From Flaccisagitta enflata (taxonomy: Eukaryota > Chaetognatha > Sagittoidea > Aphragmophora), in assembly GCA_965153355.1 (NCBI GenBank), contig OZ231126.1:75516001-75580000 (forward strand): DNA of 64,000 nt. The letters are read 5' to 3'. Below the pieces are notes generated by a model, which was not told where the DNA came from, ran no database searches, and saw nothing but the letters and a program-made list of their open reading frames with translations. The stretch's first letter is position 1; every line of letters starts with the position of its first letter. Shown here piece after piece: positions 57,201 to 64,000 of this stretch. Both the position numbers and the translations under genes were made by a program.

Positions 57201-57836
57201 CGTTTTAGATTCCAGAGGTGGATCTACAGACAGCCCCTCTTTCATTGTTAATGCCGCAAAACTCGTTTCGATAACATTGATGGCAGTTTCCGAGATATCC
57301 GTCGCTATGACTTTGATGGAGTCGTTAAGAAGTTCGTCCGCGTCCGACTTGGGCTCGTCTTCTTTGTCTTGATTGCCTTCTATGCCCATCCATGACTGAA
57401 TTTTTTCCGTCAGTTTGGATGTTAATATCGCCGATGGGGTATCATTATGGTTTAGGCGCGACGGTCGTAACGGTGTTGACGTTATCTTGTTTGATAATTC
57501 GCTCTTGTCATTACCAACTTCATTGTCATCATCTTCATTTTCGTCTTCCTCGACTTCGTCTTCTGATTCCGCTACTGACGATGTGCGGTACGAGTTTAGG
57601 GACGAAAATTCTTGGGATTGAGAATTCAGTTCACCATCGTTTTCCAAGAAGCTGGTGACTATTTCGCGAACTTTCGAGTCCTTTTCACTGTCTTTACCAA
57701 CGTATTTGATGATTCGATCTTTCACTTCTGGGGCTTTTCCTTCGGTATCGATGCCGAGGACAGAGCAAACGTGTTTATGAACCATGATACGTTTGTTTTT
57801 TCCGGTGCCCAAAAATGAACTGAGTTTAGTAGGCAT
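54222..57836 (-). CDS. Non-LTR retrotransposon polyprotein: coiled coil, endonuclease remnant, reverse transcriptase, zinc knuckle
   Basis: 1204 residues from an ATG at 57836. Residues 1-270 are acidic, Ser-rich and partly coiled coil (SQIKSLEQYSSEKEAQL). At about 285-345 there is only the C-terminal end of an apurinic-type endonuclease (NNNLVLLNKS, SAIDFAVCS, ETDHNTILLEI), joined directly to the coiled coil. The N-terminal catalytic part (Asn, Glu and Gly-Asp-Phe-Asn regions) is missing. Reverse transcriptase spans about 560-860: FFDVKKAFD (motif A, about 717), NGGRQGSRLTG (motif B), EWVDDALTL (motif C, about 813; both Asp kept, aromatic Trp and Val before them). A CX2CX7HX4C knuckle lies at about 1140-1160. 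The product would reverse-transcribe element RNA at a nick. With the endonuclease truncated in frame, self-sufficient insertion is doubtful, so it may be a deletion derivative that uses another nick. The clade cannot be fixed without a tree. Confidence 0.85.
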   Translation of the reverse strand: MPTKLSSFLGTGKNKRIMVHKHVCSVLGIDTEGKAPEVKDRIIKYVGKDSEKDSKVREIVTSFLENDGELNSQSQEFSSLNSYRTSSVAESEDEVEEDENEDDDNEVGNDKSELSNKITSTPLRPSRLNHNDTPSAILTSKLTEKIQSWMGIEGNQDKEDEPKSDADELLNDSIKVIATDISETAINVIETSFAALTMKEGLSVDPPLESKTPEKTSTASCEFTTMMIEFKKVVACKDSQIKSLEQYSSEKEAQLTKMEDLNRILLNKLENNNLVLLNKSTKCVGMITRQNTKNPDEKSAIDFAVCSQSFEENVISMIVDEDGLVKIQGKTETDHNTILLEIKINDIDFFKPQKQVVWRLNAPESNWKKFNHELLKLENKTIENFSHVTDSIDAAYSKFMKDIDIAARISLGKTTIKRMTDKFDSAEIKILRTSKRNIKNELKKTHSNRTVLITQYKDIQNQIRDKILIEKTGVINMKFQRMLMDKSKNIFWELRKKITRSSTNECLTIKNENGIREFHPDRIKETMASHYESLYRKIPIEHHPHHDIVEQDLIAFSQDRNHEDEWYNIPPTANEIYEIIRRKKNGKSTTDLKNEMLKKCDTAFTKIITPVIQTSFTKELIPAIWNEGHITSLWKGKGDRESLNNHRGITVSSTIGNIMEEIIDKRMETLIQFTQGQGGGIKGASTYDHLFIVRAVMQITKETKQTLFLTFFDVKKAFDRTDVNNMLHIAWKSGVRGKLWRLLRNMSNNLEAVVKTRYGPTRTITRENGGRQGSRLTGRLFSRQMDTLSEKFVAGEIPGTVKICDDLDIGCLEWVDDALTLTIGVENTNNVLNKVDEFAKMNKLEWGLDKCQVMHVGKKAPIPEKWNLGTEQIQNTTSYKYLGDELTSNCKNDRNIILRDNKASALIRQINTTASSDVMRSIETKVILSLYETCVLPCLLNNAESWTLSIREEKKLDAIGIKLVKRLFGLPTTSPNVSVVFTFGLLYITQAIDKKRFIYLHKILTRPETHWTYKVFLQLVHLNIGWAKNILEKLDEYGLETDLECIKRFTPNEWKNKVHIAVLKKNGEKLLGNCTTSDENGLKVFTKTKHIHDTLTNCKYTGEPIKCITGTDKQRARSIFLAQNHMLECGANMKGTMSEMCRDCQIRDDENHRMNHCKKYARENDDGIYAFDDIYNDDVEIVNKIVDEIEKVWETRYANGRMKK

Positions 57837-57931
57837 GATGAATTGTCAGTAATCCGATCGAGATCCGAGATCGAGAAAGAACAATGGATGAACTGAGTGA
57901 GTGTATCCACGTGGTAAGGAAAGTAAAAGAC

Positions 57932-57932
57932 G

Positions 57933-58021
<89 letters not shown>

Positions 58022-58119
58022 GCTCCGCTTGTTCACAAATTATGTACAGATTTTTTATATTGCAGAAGAATTGTTCACAAATTATGCACAGATTGTTTAT
58101 ATTGCGGAAAACAATGACG

Positions 58120-58207
<88 letters not shown>

Positions 58208-58222
58208 GGTTGTTGTTGTTGG
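57932..58222 (-). repeat. Duplicated (GTT)n module in the retrotransposon 5' region
   Basis: Two long GTT tracts (about 57932-58022 and 58122-58208) are each introduced by ACGTTGTTG. Between them lies a twice-repeated 42-bp phrase containing TTGTTCACAAATTATG and TTTATATTGC. The arrangement is a tandem duplication of [42-bp phrase plus GTT tract]. It may be a promoter-like 5' unit of the retrotransposon, or a microsatellite expansion after insertion. Confidence 0.65.
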
Positions 58223-58321
58223 TCTAAAGCAGGGCGAGATAAGAAACTGCTAAGACATACACGCTTTTTCCATCAGTTTTTGACTTTCGTCGTGATTTTT
58301 TTGTTTATTCGTCGTTTTCAT

Positions 58322-60871
58322 CTAAGATCGGAGAGGAGATGTTGCTCGTTTGATGTTGATGTTGATGTTGATGTTGTCAATTTTTGCAATAGGAGTCACA
58401 GGCGTATCTGGGAATCTTCTTTGAAGTTGTTGAGAATTCTTCTTTCGCATTTCTTTACCAACTTTTTTATTCTTAAAATGTACAAGAATTGTCTTAACCT
58501 TACCACCAGCTGTTTCAAAACCAAGTACTTCACCAATTGCACCGTTTGTTAATGAGTCCAGAACATCAACATTGTAGGTTAATATGACTTGCGCGCCAAC
58601 TTTTAGGTTTAGAACAAATTGCAGAGGTGTATTATAAATTGACATGTCCGACTTTAATCTTGGCTTCTTCACAGGCTTTCCAGATCGAGTAACATAAGCG
58701 TCAAATGTATGAAGTTGGCCATCCAAGTCTTCTAATCTGAAGTCATTGATTCTGTTCACTCCGGCATTTGTGCAGATGATGTAGAGTGCTTCTTTCGGTA
58801 GATCACTATCACCTCGGGCCTTTACACGTTGTTCCAGAGTTTTGCAGTCATCTTCTGTTTGTTGTCCAGTCCTGATTCGATTTAATATCTCAGCATATTC
58901 GCCATCTTCTCCTTGCCGATGATTATAGTTCAAGAACAGAACTTGAAATTTTTGCCAAAGTGAGTCTATCATATATGGTAGATGATAGTCAGCACATAAT
59001 GGTTTCTCAAAGATATAACGCCCCATTACAGGTTTCAATTGCAGTATATCTCCAAATAGCAGCATGGAGCAGCCTCCAAACACTTCATCTACATTTTGCT
59101 TAAGCTCCCTGAGCCGAAGATCAAGTTGGTAAAACATATCAGCCTTTAACATGCTGTACTCATCAATTATTACCACTTTCAGATTTTTCAAATGTTCTCT
59201 TTTTTCATCACGTGTTTTGTCCCCAAGAGAAAGAAACTCATTTCCAAAATTGAAATTGAAGGCACTATGGAGAGTCATTCCATCTACATTTGCTGCCGCG
59301 CAGCCTGTAAATGCTGTGATGAGGTTATATGGCTTATCTGGGTCATCTCCTGACTGTCTCAGACTTCTTTCAAACCACTGTCCAATGGCGTTGATCAGCA
59401 TACTCTTTCCAGCCCCTGCTCCTCCTTGAATAATGTAAAGTGGTGGATTAATCTTCATTGGTGTTTTTCTGGCTGTTTGTAATTGTCTAGCATAATTCAA
59501 TGCAACATTTAGCACCAATCTTTGATCTGGATCTAGCTTAAGTGTCAGTTCCATTAATTTTTCGTCACTTTCCAGTGTGACTGTCTTGAAAAGGCCTGTA
59601 GTGTTCTCAGAATCTTTCTCTAAGTTACTTGGATCTGCATGAATAAAGTCTGGATGATCTTCCACTCCTTCTGCCTCACATTCATCTCTATCTTGCTCAT
59701 TCTGAGGGTCTAGCAGGTCACCAATTTCATCCTGCATTGCCTTAGCTGCTTCCAAGCCTTCTTCCACAGACTCAAGGAATTCCATTATTTTTTCTTTCAC
59801 TTGCCAGAGATTAGATTTCATGTAAGTTTGTTGGCACAGCTCAAAATTCTCTTTTTCCCTCTCTAAGTTTCCTACTTTTCCATTAGAATGGGGATGATAA
59901 AGCTGTAATTCACTGTAGTAGTACTCATGTGGCTGTTTTTCTTTATTGAACTTGTGATATCTAAGAACCTGGGATTTTCTTCGCTTCATGTATGGAAGTT
60001 CACCTGGTTTGAGGTTGTTTATCACTATGAACAAAGGAAGCTCTATTGCGTCATCTGATTCATCATAATTGTAAGTAACAATGTGATTTTCATAGATTGC
60101 TTTCCCATTTACATCATAGATTTTTTTTACTTGAACTGGGGCATAATCAAAGTCTTCTGGTAATTTACTTGATGCCTGATATCTCTTAACAAATTGAGCA
60201 TAGCAAAGATTCTTTAAATGTGGTTGAAGTTTGCAATTTCTTCTAAGATACTTTTCATAAATGGAGGGTTTTTCTTGATATTTTCCTTGCCTTCCTTCTA
60301 CTTCAACTACCTTTTCACATGATGCAACTTCATTTTCCTCTATCTTTTCAAGGTAGCGACTAGGGTTGAAGCCTGTTTGTGCAAAAACACATCCTATGTT
60401 GGAATCTTTCATGTGCATACTAGGAATAATGCGGAAATAAGCCTCACTCTCACCCATTTGCCTATGTGTCAGGAAGACTGAAACCATTTTCTTCAATCTT
60501 GACCGAAGATCTTCATTCATAGAACTTTTGAGAGCTTCTTGTAAAACCTTCATTGTGCCTGAATCATCCTTACTGTAATAGTCACTGATGTAAGTAATAA
60601 CTGCAAAATAATCTAGGCAAAGTTGAAAATCCATATTTCCATTCCATGCCCTTATCCATTCGGGGTTGTAAGTGTTCACCATTATTTCATCTACATCTCG
60701 CCTGTAATGGATAGAGTATCCTTTTTTGTTGACTGATAATGCTGCTTCATACTCCTGAAGTCTGCTTTTTACACTTTTATCAACTTTTTCTGGGTTTACA
60801 TGCTCAAGTAGTTTTTCTATCCTCTTCACACTCGACTGATTCGCGAAGTGAAATCCTGGGCTTAAATCCAT
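58322..60871 (-). CDS. Helentron Rep tyrosine region and Pif1-type helicase (truncated by insertion)
   Basis: 849 residues from 60871. Near residue 95 the two-tyrosine motif TYISDYYSK fits Y-x3-Y-x2-K of rolling-circle initiators, so the Rep catalytic centre is split between this frame and the upstream one. A long Asp/Glu-rich linker follows. The helicase starts at about 470: GGAGAGKS (Walker A, about 485), TGCAAANVDG (motif Ia), VVIIDEYSML (Walker B, about 569), LLFGDILQLKP (about 612), FLNYNHRQ (motif IV), then NLKVGAQVILTYN. The protein stops where the retrotransposon begins; motifs V and VI are found beyond it at 53800-53910. The last residues include an INININI run from a CAACAT repeat, which may mark the broken junction. 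Expected role: strand transfer nicking and unwinding during transposition. Confidence 0.9.
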   Translation of the reverse strand: MDLSPGFHFANQSSVKRIEKLLEHVNPEKVDKSVKSRLQEYEAALSVNKKGYSIHYRRDVDEIMVNTYNPEWIRAWNGNMDFQLCLDYFAVITYISDYYSKDDSGTMKVLQEALKSSMNEDLRSRLKKMVSVFLTHRQMGESEAYFRIIPSMHMKDSNIGCVFAQTGFNPSRYLEKIEENEVASCEKVVEVEGRQGKYQEKPSIYEKYLRRNCKLQPHLKNLCYAQFVKRYQASSKLPEDFDYAPVQVKKIYDVNGKAIYENHIVTYNYDESDDAIELPLFIVINNLKPGELPYMKRRKSQVLRYHKFNKEKQPHEYYYSELQLYHPHSNGKVGNLEREKENFELCQQTYMKSNLWQVKEKIMEFLESVEEGLEAAKAMQDEIGDLLDPQNEQDRDECEAEGVEDHPDFIHADPSNLEKDSENTTGLFKTVTLESDEKLMELTLKLDPDQRLVLNVALNYARQLQTARKTPMKINPPLYIIQGGAGAGKSMLINAIGQWFERSLRQSGDDPDKPYNLITAFTGCAAANVDGMTLHSAFNFNFGNEFLSLGDKTRDEKREHLKNLKVVIIDEYSMLKADMFYQLDLRLRELKQNVDEVFGGCSMLLFGDILQLKPVMGRYIFEKPLCADYHLPYMIDSLWQKFQVLFLNYNHRQGEDGEYAEILNRIRTGQQTEDDCKTLEQRVKARGDSDLPKEALYIICTNAGVNRINDFRLEDLDGQLHTFDAYVTRSGKPVKKPRLKSDMSIYNTPLQFVLNLKVGAQVILTYNVDVLDSLTNGAIGEVLGFETAGGKVKTILVHFKNKKVGKEMRKKNSQQLQRRFPDTPVTPIAKIDNINININIKRATSPLRS

Positions 60872-60962
60872 CCTTAAATGGATATCCCTTGATTTAGAGC
60901 TTACATATAAGAATTAGTCATAGCGACAAGCAACTTAAAAGCTTAAATCGATAGATTTCAAC
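60872..60962 (-). other. Frame break between Helentron Rep halves
   Basis: The upstream frame ends FLSNENP with TGA at 60963-60965. The downstream frame opens only after an in-frame TAA and is offset by one nucleotide relative to it. The residues before the Met at 60871 (SSKSRDIHLR) read like genuine coding sequence, so the ATG may not be the true start. Options are a short intron (a GTAGTA-type donor lies before the stop; AAG or CAG acceptors lie at 60870-60895), or a recent insertion or deletion that disables the element. Confidence 0.6.
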
Positions 60963-63900
60963 TCAAGGATTTTCATTCGAAAGAAATACTACTTCGCGAT
61001 TTACAATTGAACAAAGTAAGTGTGTCTTCTTTATCAACTCTGTCAATCTTTCATTTTGGTAATCCAGTGATATTAGCTTTGCTTCAAGTGCCTTTAATGA
61101 TGTATAACCGGCTTCATCCAATATGTTTTGTACAAAGTAGAGCATATCCTGAGGTATTTTAACTTTTTCTTCCTTATTGTATTTCCCCTCATCAATCAAT
61201 TCTTGGAATCTAAATTTCAGGTATCTTTCTGCAAATATACCCTCAATATCATCATTGCAATATGAAGATATACCACGCATTGTGTCCTCATTCTCTAAGA
61301 TTTCCATCACACCCTCAAGAAACAGAGTGTACCTACTCATCATTTTTTTCCGTTGTGTCTCATCTGGAAATTGGATTCTTGATGGAGCACTTATGATGGT
61401 TTTATAAGTTGGAAATCTTGGGAATTTAAATCTACATGTTGTGCCATATTTTTTGCAAGCCCTTGCTGTGTGGTAGTGAACATTGACTTCTTTTACTATG
61501 TCATATGTTGATGGGTCTTTCAATGTAACAGAGATAAAAAGATCTGCAAATTTTACCAGAGATTGCTTGTGACTTACATCAAGCTTTTCTTCTGATTTTA
61601 TAAAATTGAGTGCCTCAACTATTCTACAAACATCATCCCTGGGTAAGGCAGTGAACTTTTTCCAGTCCATCCATAATGTCCCATGTGCATGGGGAGCGCC
61701 CCTTAGTTGAAACTCTATTCGATAGTTGAAATACTCAAGTGTTAGAGGGGATCCGCTTGAAAGAACGATGTGCTTTAGAAACATTTTTAGCCTTTGCTGG
61801 AAGTTTAGGGTTGCATTTAATAGATTATTCTTGATGAATTCATGTTTACTGGGATACGCCTTTAGATAATCATCCAATTTTTCTCCATCTATGTAGAATT
61901 GTTCCCTGCCATTCAAGCATTCAAACTCAATTTTGTGACCTTCCAGAAGAGATGTAAAGTTCTCTGGCCACCTTATGTCAGCACACGATAATGTAAAGAA
62001 AAAGGTGAAAGGCCCAAGGTTCTCCAACTTAGCATACAACTCTTGTCTTGCTTTTTTCCAGTAACGAGGGGTATTTTTGATTTGATCCAATACCATGTAT
62101 GGATCATCAAGGGTGTAAATGCATGTGCCATCAGGCCTCATTTTTTCAAGCCCTCTTTGAAATGAAAGGTTAATGTTCCTATGAATTTGCTTCTGTTCAG
62201 TGTGTGCTGCAGCCAAAAAAGTGAAAGCAGGGCAATTCCCAAACCTATCATCAACATTGAGAATTCGTTGACACCAATATTCTTGTTCTCCCAGCTTTAC
62301 CTTTCTATCTTCGTCTTTCCCATTCCTGCCGTCAGGAAAGAGACAGGGAAATGATTTCACATCAACATTCTCTTCCTGCAGTATACTTTGTGGTATCTTG
62401 CCTTGACCAGGCGCAACTTGGGTGACATCATTAACATTCTCCTCTATGGCTATTTCAGGGTGATTTTCACCAAAGCAAGTTGAGCGATTGTAATTAAATT
62501 GGCTTTTTGCAATGACATCATTTTTCAAATACTCATTTTCTTCCTCTTCACAATCTTGAGTTTTGCTAGATTCATCAGGTTGTACAACATTTTGGGAGCT
62601 TGTATCCAATTCCATCTCATTCATTTCTTTTTCATTACAGCTTTGAGAATTGATCTCAAGATCTGATAGATTAATATCTTCCTCTGGAAACAGTATTCTG
62701 AATCCCTCTGGATCAGTTTTTTGGCATCTTTCTTTAAATTGTTTATCTTCAAGGATATTTTGGTAATAAGGGTTTTTTAGTTCTATAAAGGTACGTAAGG
62801 CTTGCATCACATTACTCATGTTTATCAGTTGTTGTCTATGCACCCCTGGAAAGTTCAGTCTACGTTTCAGTTGTACAACAGTAAGGCTTGCATCTGTAGG
62901 AGTTCTAGGCAATTTTGTTATTGTTTCTGCCACATCTGCTGTAGAAACGGGAACACTCACTGTTTTGTCTTTCATAGCACTCATTCTAGTCTTAGGTAGT
63001 AGAACTATCTTTTGAAATATTAGATTGAGGGCAATCAATTGCTGTTCAAGCTCACTCAGATTCAGCTCAGGATGATTCTTTCTATCAACGAGCTGCAAGT
63101 TGTTCTGATTTGACATGGGAGGCATGGCATTCCGCTCAAGATAATTTTTACAGGTGTAGCAGACATGATTGCTAGATAATTGCTCTGGATCCATCCCTTT
63201 TAGGCAGGGAAGAAAGATATTCCGTATTGGTATCGGCCCTATGAACTTTGCAAATGACTCTGGGTATTGCTTCTCATAACAGTCCTGCCATTCATCATCC
63301 AACTCTATGACTTGATTTTCATACAATTTTCGATGACAGCAGATACAAAAATATACACGGCCTTTGCGAATGGATGCATAGAACCCTTTTTTTCGCTTGA
63401 ATGCAGTATCTGAACTGTTCAATCTACTTTTTTGTTTGCTTATCTTTAGCTTTAGTCTATATTTTTCCACATCCTCTGCTATTTGTTTGGTTCTTTCATT
63501 TCGTTTTTCATTTTTTCTCTTTTCGTCATAAGCCTCTTTGTCTTCATCCATTTCTTTTTGCCTTTCATTTCGTTTTTCATTTTTTCTCTTTTCGTCATAA
63601 GCCTCTTTGTCTTCATCCATTTCCCTTTGCCTTTCATTTCGTTTTTCATTTTTTCTCTTTTTGTCATAAGCCTCTTTGTCTTCATCCATTTCTCTTTGCC
63701 TTTCATTTCGTCTTTCATTTTTTCTTTTTTCGTCATAAGCCTCTTTGTCTTCATCCATTTCTTTTTGCCTTTCATTTTGTTTTTCATTTTTTCTCTTTTC
63801 GTCATAAGCATCTTTGTCTTCATCCATTTCTTTTTGCCTTTCATTTCGTCTTTCATTTTTTCTCTTTTCGTCATAAGCCTCTTTGTCTTCATCCATTTCT

Positions 63901-63965
63901 TTTTGCCTTTCATTTCGTTTTTCTTGTTTCCTTTGCTCTTGATAACGACTTAAATCTTGTTCCAT
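60963..63965 (-). CDS. Helentron Rep N-terminal part (HUH nuclease region) with coiled-coil repeats
   Basis: 1000 residues from the ATG at 63965. Residues about 15-170 are seven 23-residue repeats (EKRKNERRNERQKEMDEDKE type), very charged and predicted coiled coil. At about 205-275 there are Cys pairs (YFCICCHRK and HVCYTCK), compatible with zinc binding. A Helitron-like Rep region follows: FFFTLSCADIRWPENF (motif I, about 658) and FQLRGAPHAHGTLW (the His-x-His of motif II, about 758). The catalytic tyrosines are not here but in the frame at 58322-60871. Role by family: single-strand nicking and joining at transposon ends. It ends with TGA at 60963 by a frame break, so in this copy Rep is made only if the break is spliced or bypassed. 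Confidence 0.9.
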   Translation of the reverse strand: MEQDLSRYQEQRKQEKRNERQKEMDEDKEAYDEKRKNERRNERQKEMDEDKDAYDEKRKNEKQNERQKEMDEDKEAYDEKRKNERRNERQREMDEDKEAYDKKRKNEKRNERQREMDEDKEAYDEKRKNEKRNERQKEMDEDKEAYDEKRKNEKRNERTKQIAEDVEKYRLKLKISKQKSRLNSSDTAFKRKKGFYASIRKGRVYFCICCHRKLYENQVIELDDEWQDCYEKQYPESFAKFIGPIPIRNIFLPCLKGMDPEQLSSNHVCYTCKNYLERNAMPPMSNQNNLQLVDRKNHPELNLSELEQQLIALNLIFQKIVLLPKTRMSAMKDKTVSVPVSTADVAETITKLPRTPTDASLTVVQLKRRLNFPGVHRQQLINMSNVMQALRTFIELKNPYYQNILEDKQFKERCQKTDPEGFRILFPEEDINLSDLEINSQSCNEKEMNEMELDTSSQNVVQPDESSKTQDCEEEENEYLKNDVIAKSQFNYNRSTCFGENHPEIAIEENVNDVTQVAPGQGKIPQSILQEENVDVKSFPCLFPDGRNGKDEDRKVKLGEQEYWCQRILNVDDRFGNCPAFTFLAAAHTEQKQIHRNINLSFQRGLEKMRPDGTCIYTLDDPYMVLDQIKNTPRYWKKARQELYAKLENLGPFTFFFTLSCADIRWPENFTSLLEGHKIEFECLNGREQFYIDGEKLDDYLKAYPSKHEFIKNNLLNATLNFQQRLKMFLKHIVLSSGSPLTLEYFNYRIEFQLRGAPHAHGTLWMDWKKFTALPRDDVCRIVEALNFIKSEEKLDVSHKQSLVKFADLFISVTLKDPSTYDIVKEVNVHYHTARACKKYGTTCRFKFPRFPTYKTIISAPSRIQFPDETQRKKMMSRYTLFLEGVMEILENEDTMRGISSYCNDDIEGIFAERYLKFRFQELIDEGKYNKEEKVKIPQDMLYFVQNILDEAGYTSLKALEAKLISLDYQNERLTELIKKTHLLCSIVNREVVFLSNENP
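63480..63930 (-). repeat. 69-bp coding minisatellite in Rep
   Basis: Seven units of 69 bp (23 codons), about 95% alike, with substitutions mostly changing Arg/Lys, Lys/Glu and Arg/Gln. High identity implies recent expansion by unequal exchange or replication slippage, under a frame-keeping constraint. Confidence 0.9.
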
Positions 63966-64000
63966 TTTATTATTGCGACATTTTCGCTGTCTTAATTTTG

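Larger units (their letters stand above)
53979..58320 (-). mobile_element. Non-LTR retrotransposon inserted in the Helentron helicase
   Basis: A 15-nt T-run at 53979-53993 (plus) is a poly(A) tail on the minus strand. It lies directly before the resumed helicase sequence and 230 bp downstream of the reverse-transcriptase stop. The left border in minus reading is near 58320, where the helicase frame breaks off. In between are a 5' region with (CAA)n blocks, one 1204-residue frame and a 3' untranslated tail. Orientation is the same as the Helentron. I could not find a convincing target-site duplication, so the exact 5' end is uncertain by tens of bases. The intact frame argues for a recent insertion. 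Confidence 0.85.
53063..64000 (-). mobile_element. Helentron (endonuclease-bearing Helitron), interrupted, 5' end outside the window
   Basis: Three collinear minus-strand coding blocks, Rep (60963-63965), Rep C-part plus Pif1-type helicase (58322-60871) and helicase C-end plus apurinic-type endonuclease (53063-53978), together make the Helentron layout. The order Rep, helicase, endonuclease is what separates Helentrons from canonical Helitrons. Catalytic motifs are retained in all three. The coding chain is broken twice: by a 90-nt frame disruption at 60872-60962 and by a non-LTR retrotransposon at 53979 to about 58320. Terminal structures are not identified: the 5' end lies at or beyond the right edge and no 3' stem-loop could be fixed below 53063. 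Confidence 0.9.

Overview
The window is repeat-dominated eukaryotic nuclear DNA, most likely from an invertebrate animal. The grounds are an endonuclease-bearing Helentron, a non-LTR retrotransposon, hAT- and Tc1/mariner-like remnants, intron-rich coding scraps with GT-AG borders, and very long di-, tri- and tetranucleotide tracts. There are no operons, rRNA or tRNA genes or bacterial signals that I can see. The species cannot be named from this sequence.

Layout. From 1 to about 19.5 kb the minus strand carries what look like scattered exons of one host gene: a tandemly duplicated first exon near 19.0-19.44 kb, a Ser/Arg-rich exon at 13.3-13.5 kb, a Ser/Thr/Pro-rich exon at 4.85-5.1 kb and a single-helix membrane exon at 2.76-2.91 kb. 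The intervening DNA is packed with nonautonomous elements. From 19.5 to 53 kb there is almost only repeat: microsatellites, minisatellites (21-bp, 53-bp and 135-bp units), two hAT-type elements with 8-bp target duplications, three or four elements with TA-flanked inverted repeats, and many copies of two element groups described below. From 53.06 kb to the right edge the minus strand holds a nearly complete Helentron (Rep, helicase and endonuclease). A non-LTR retrotransposon (53,979 to about 58,320, same strand) has landed inside its helicase domain.

The most interesting signal is the nonautonomous elements. Group H is about 100-260 bp with a (GTCY)n core. Each good copy has a 10-nt 5' arm, an adjacent 8-nt complement forming a small hairpin, and a subterminal 3' arm that is the exact reverse complement of the 5' arm, followed by a 3' stem-loop and CCTTGTT. 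Three subfamilies differ in the arm sequence, yet pairing is kept by compensatory changes. Group F (about 400-1700 bp) has the same plan at larger scale: T-rich flank, GGGCAGCGGCCCC arm, a core of inverted minisatellites, subterminal GGGGCCGCTGCCC, a 3' stem-loop that also covaries, and a CCTGTTT-like end. This plan fits what is known of Helentron-associated nonautonomous elements (HINE/DINE-1 type: asymmetric terminal inverted repeats, tandem-repeat core, 3' stem-loop, insertion in T-runs). An endonuclease-encoding Helentron, a plausible source of machinery, lies in the same window. The link between that Helentron and these families is inference.
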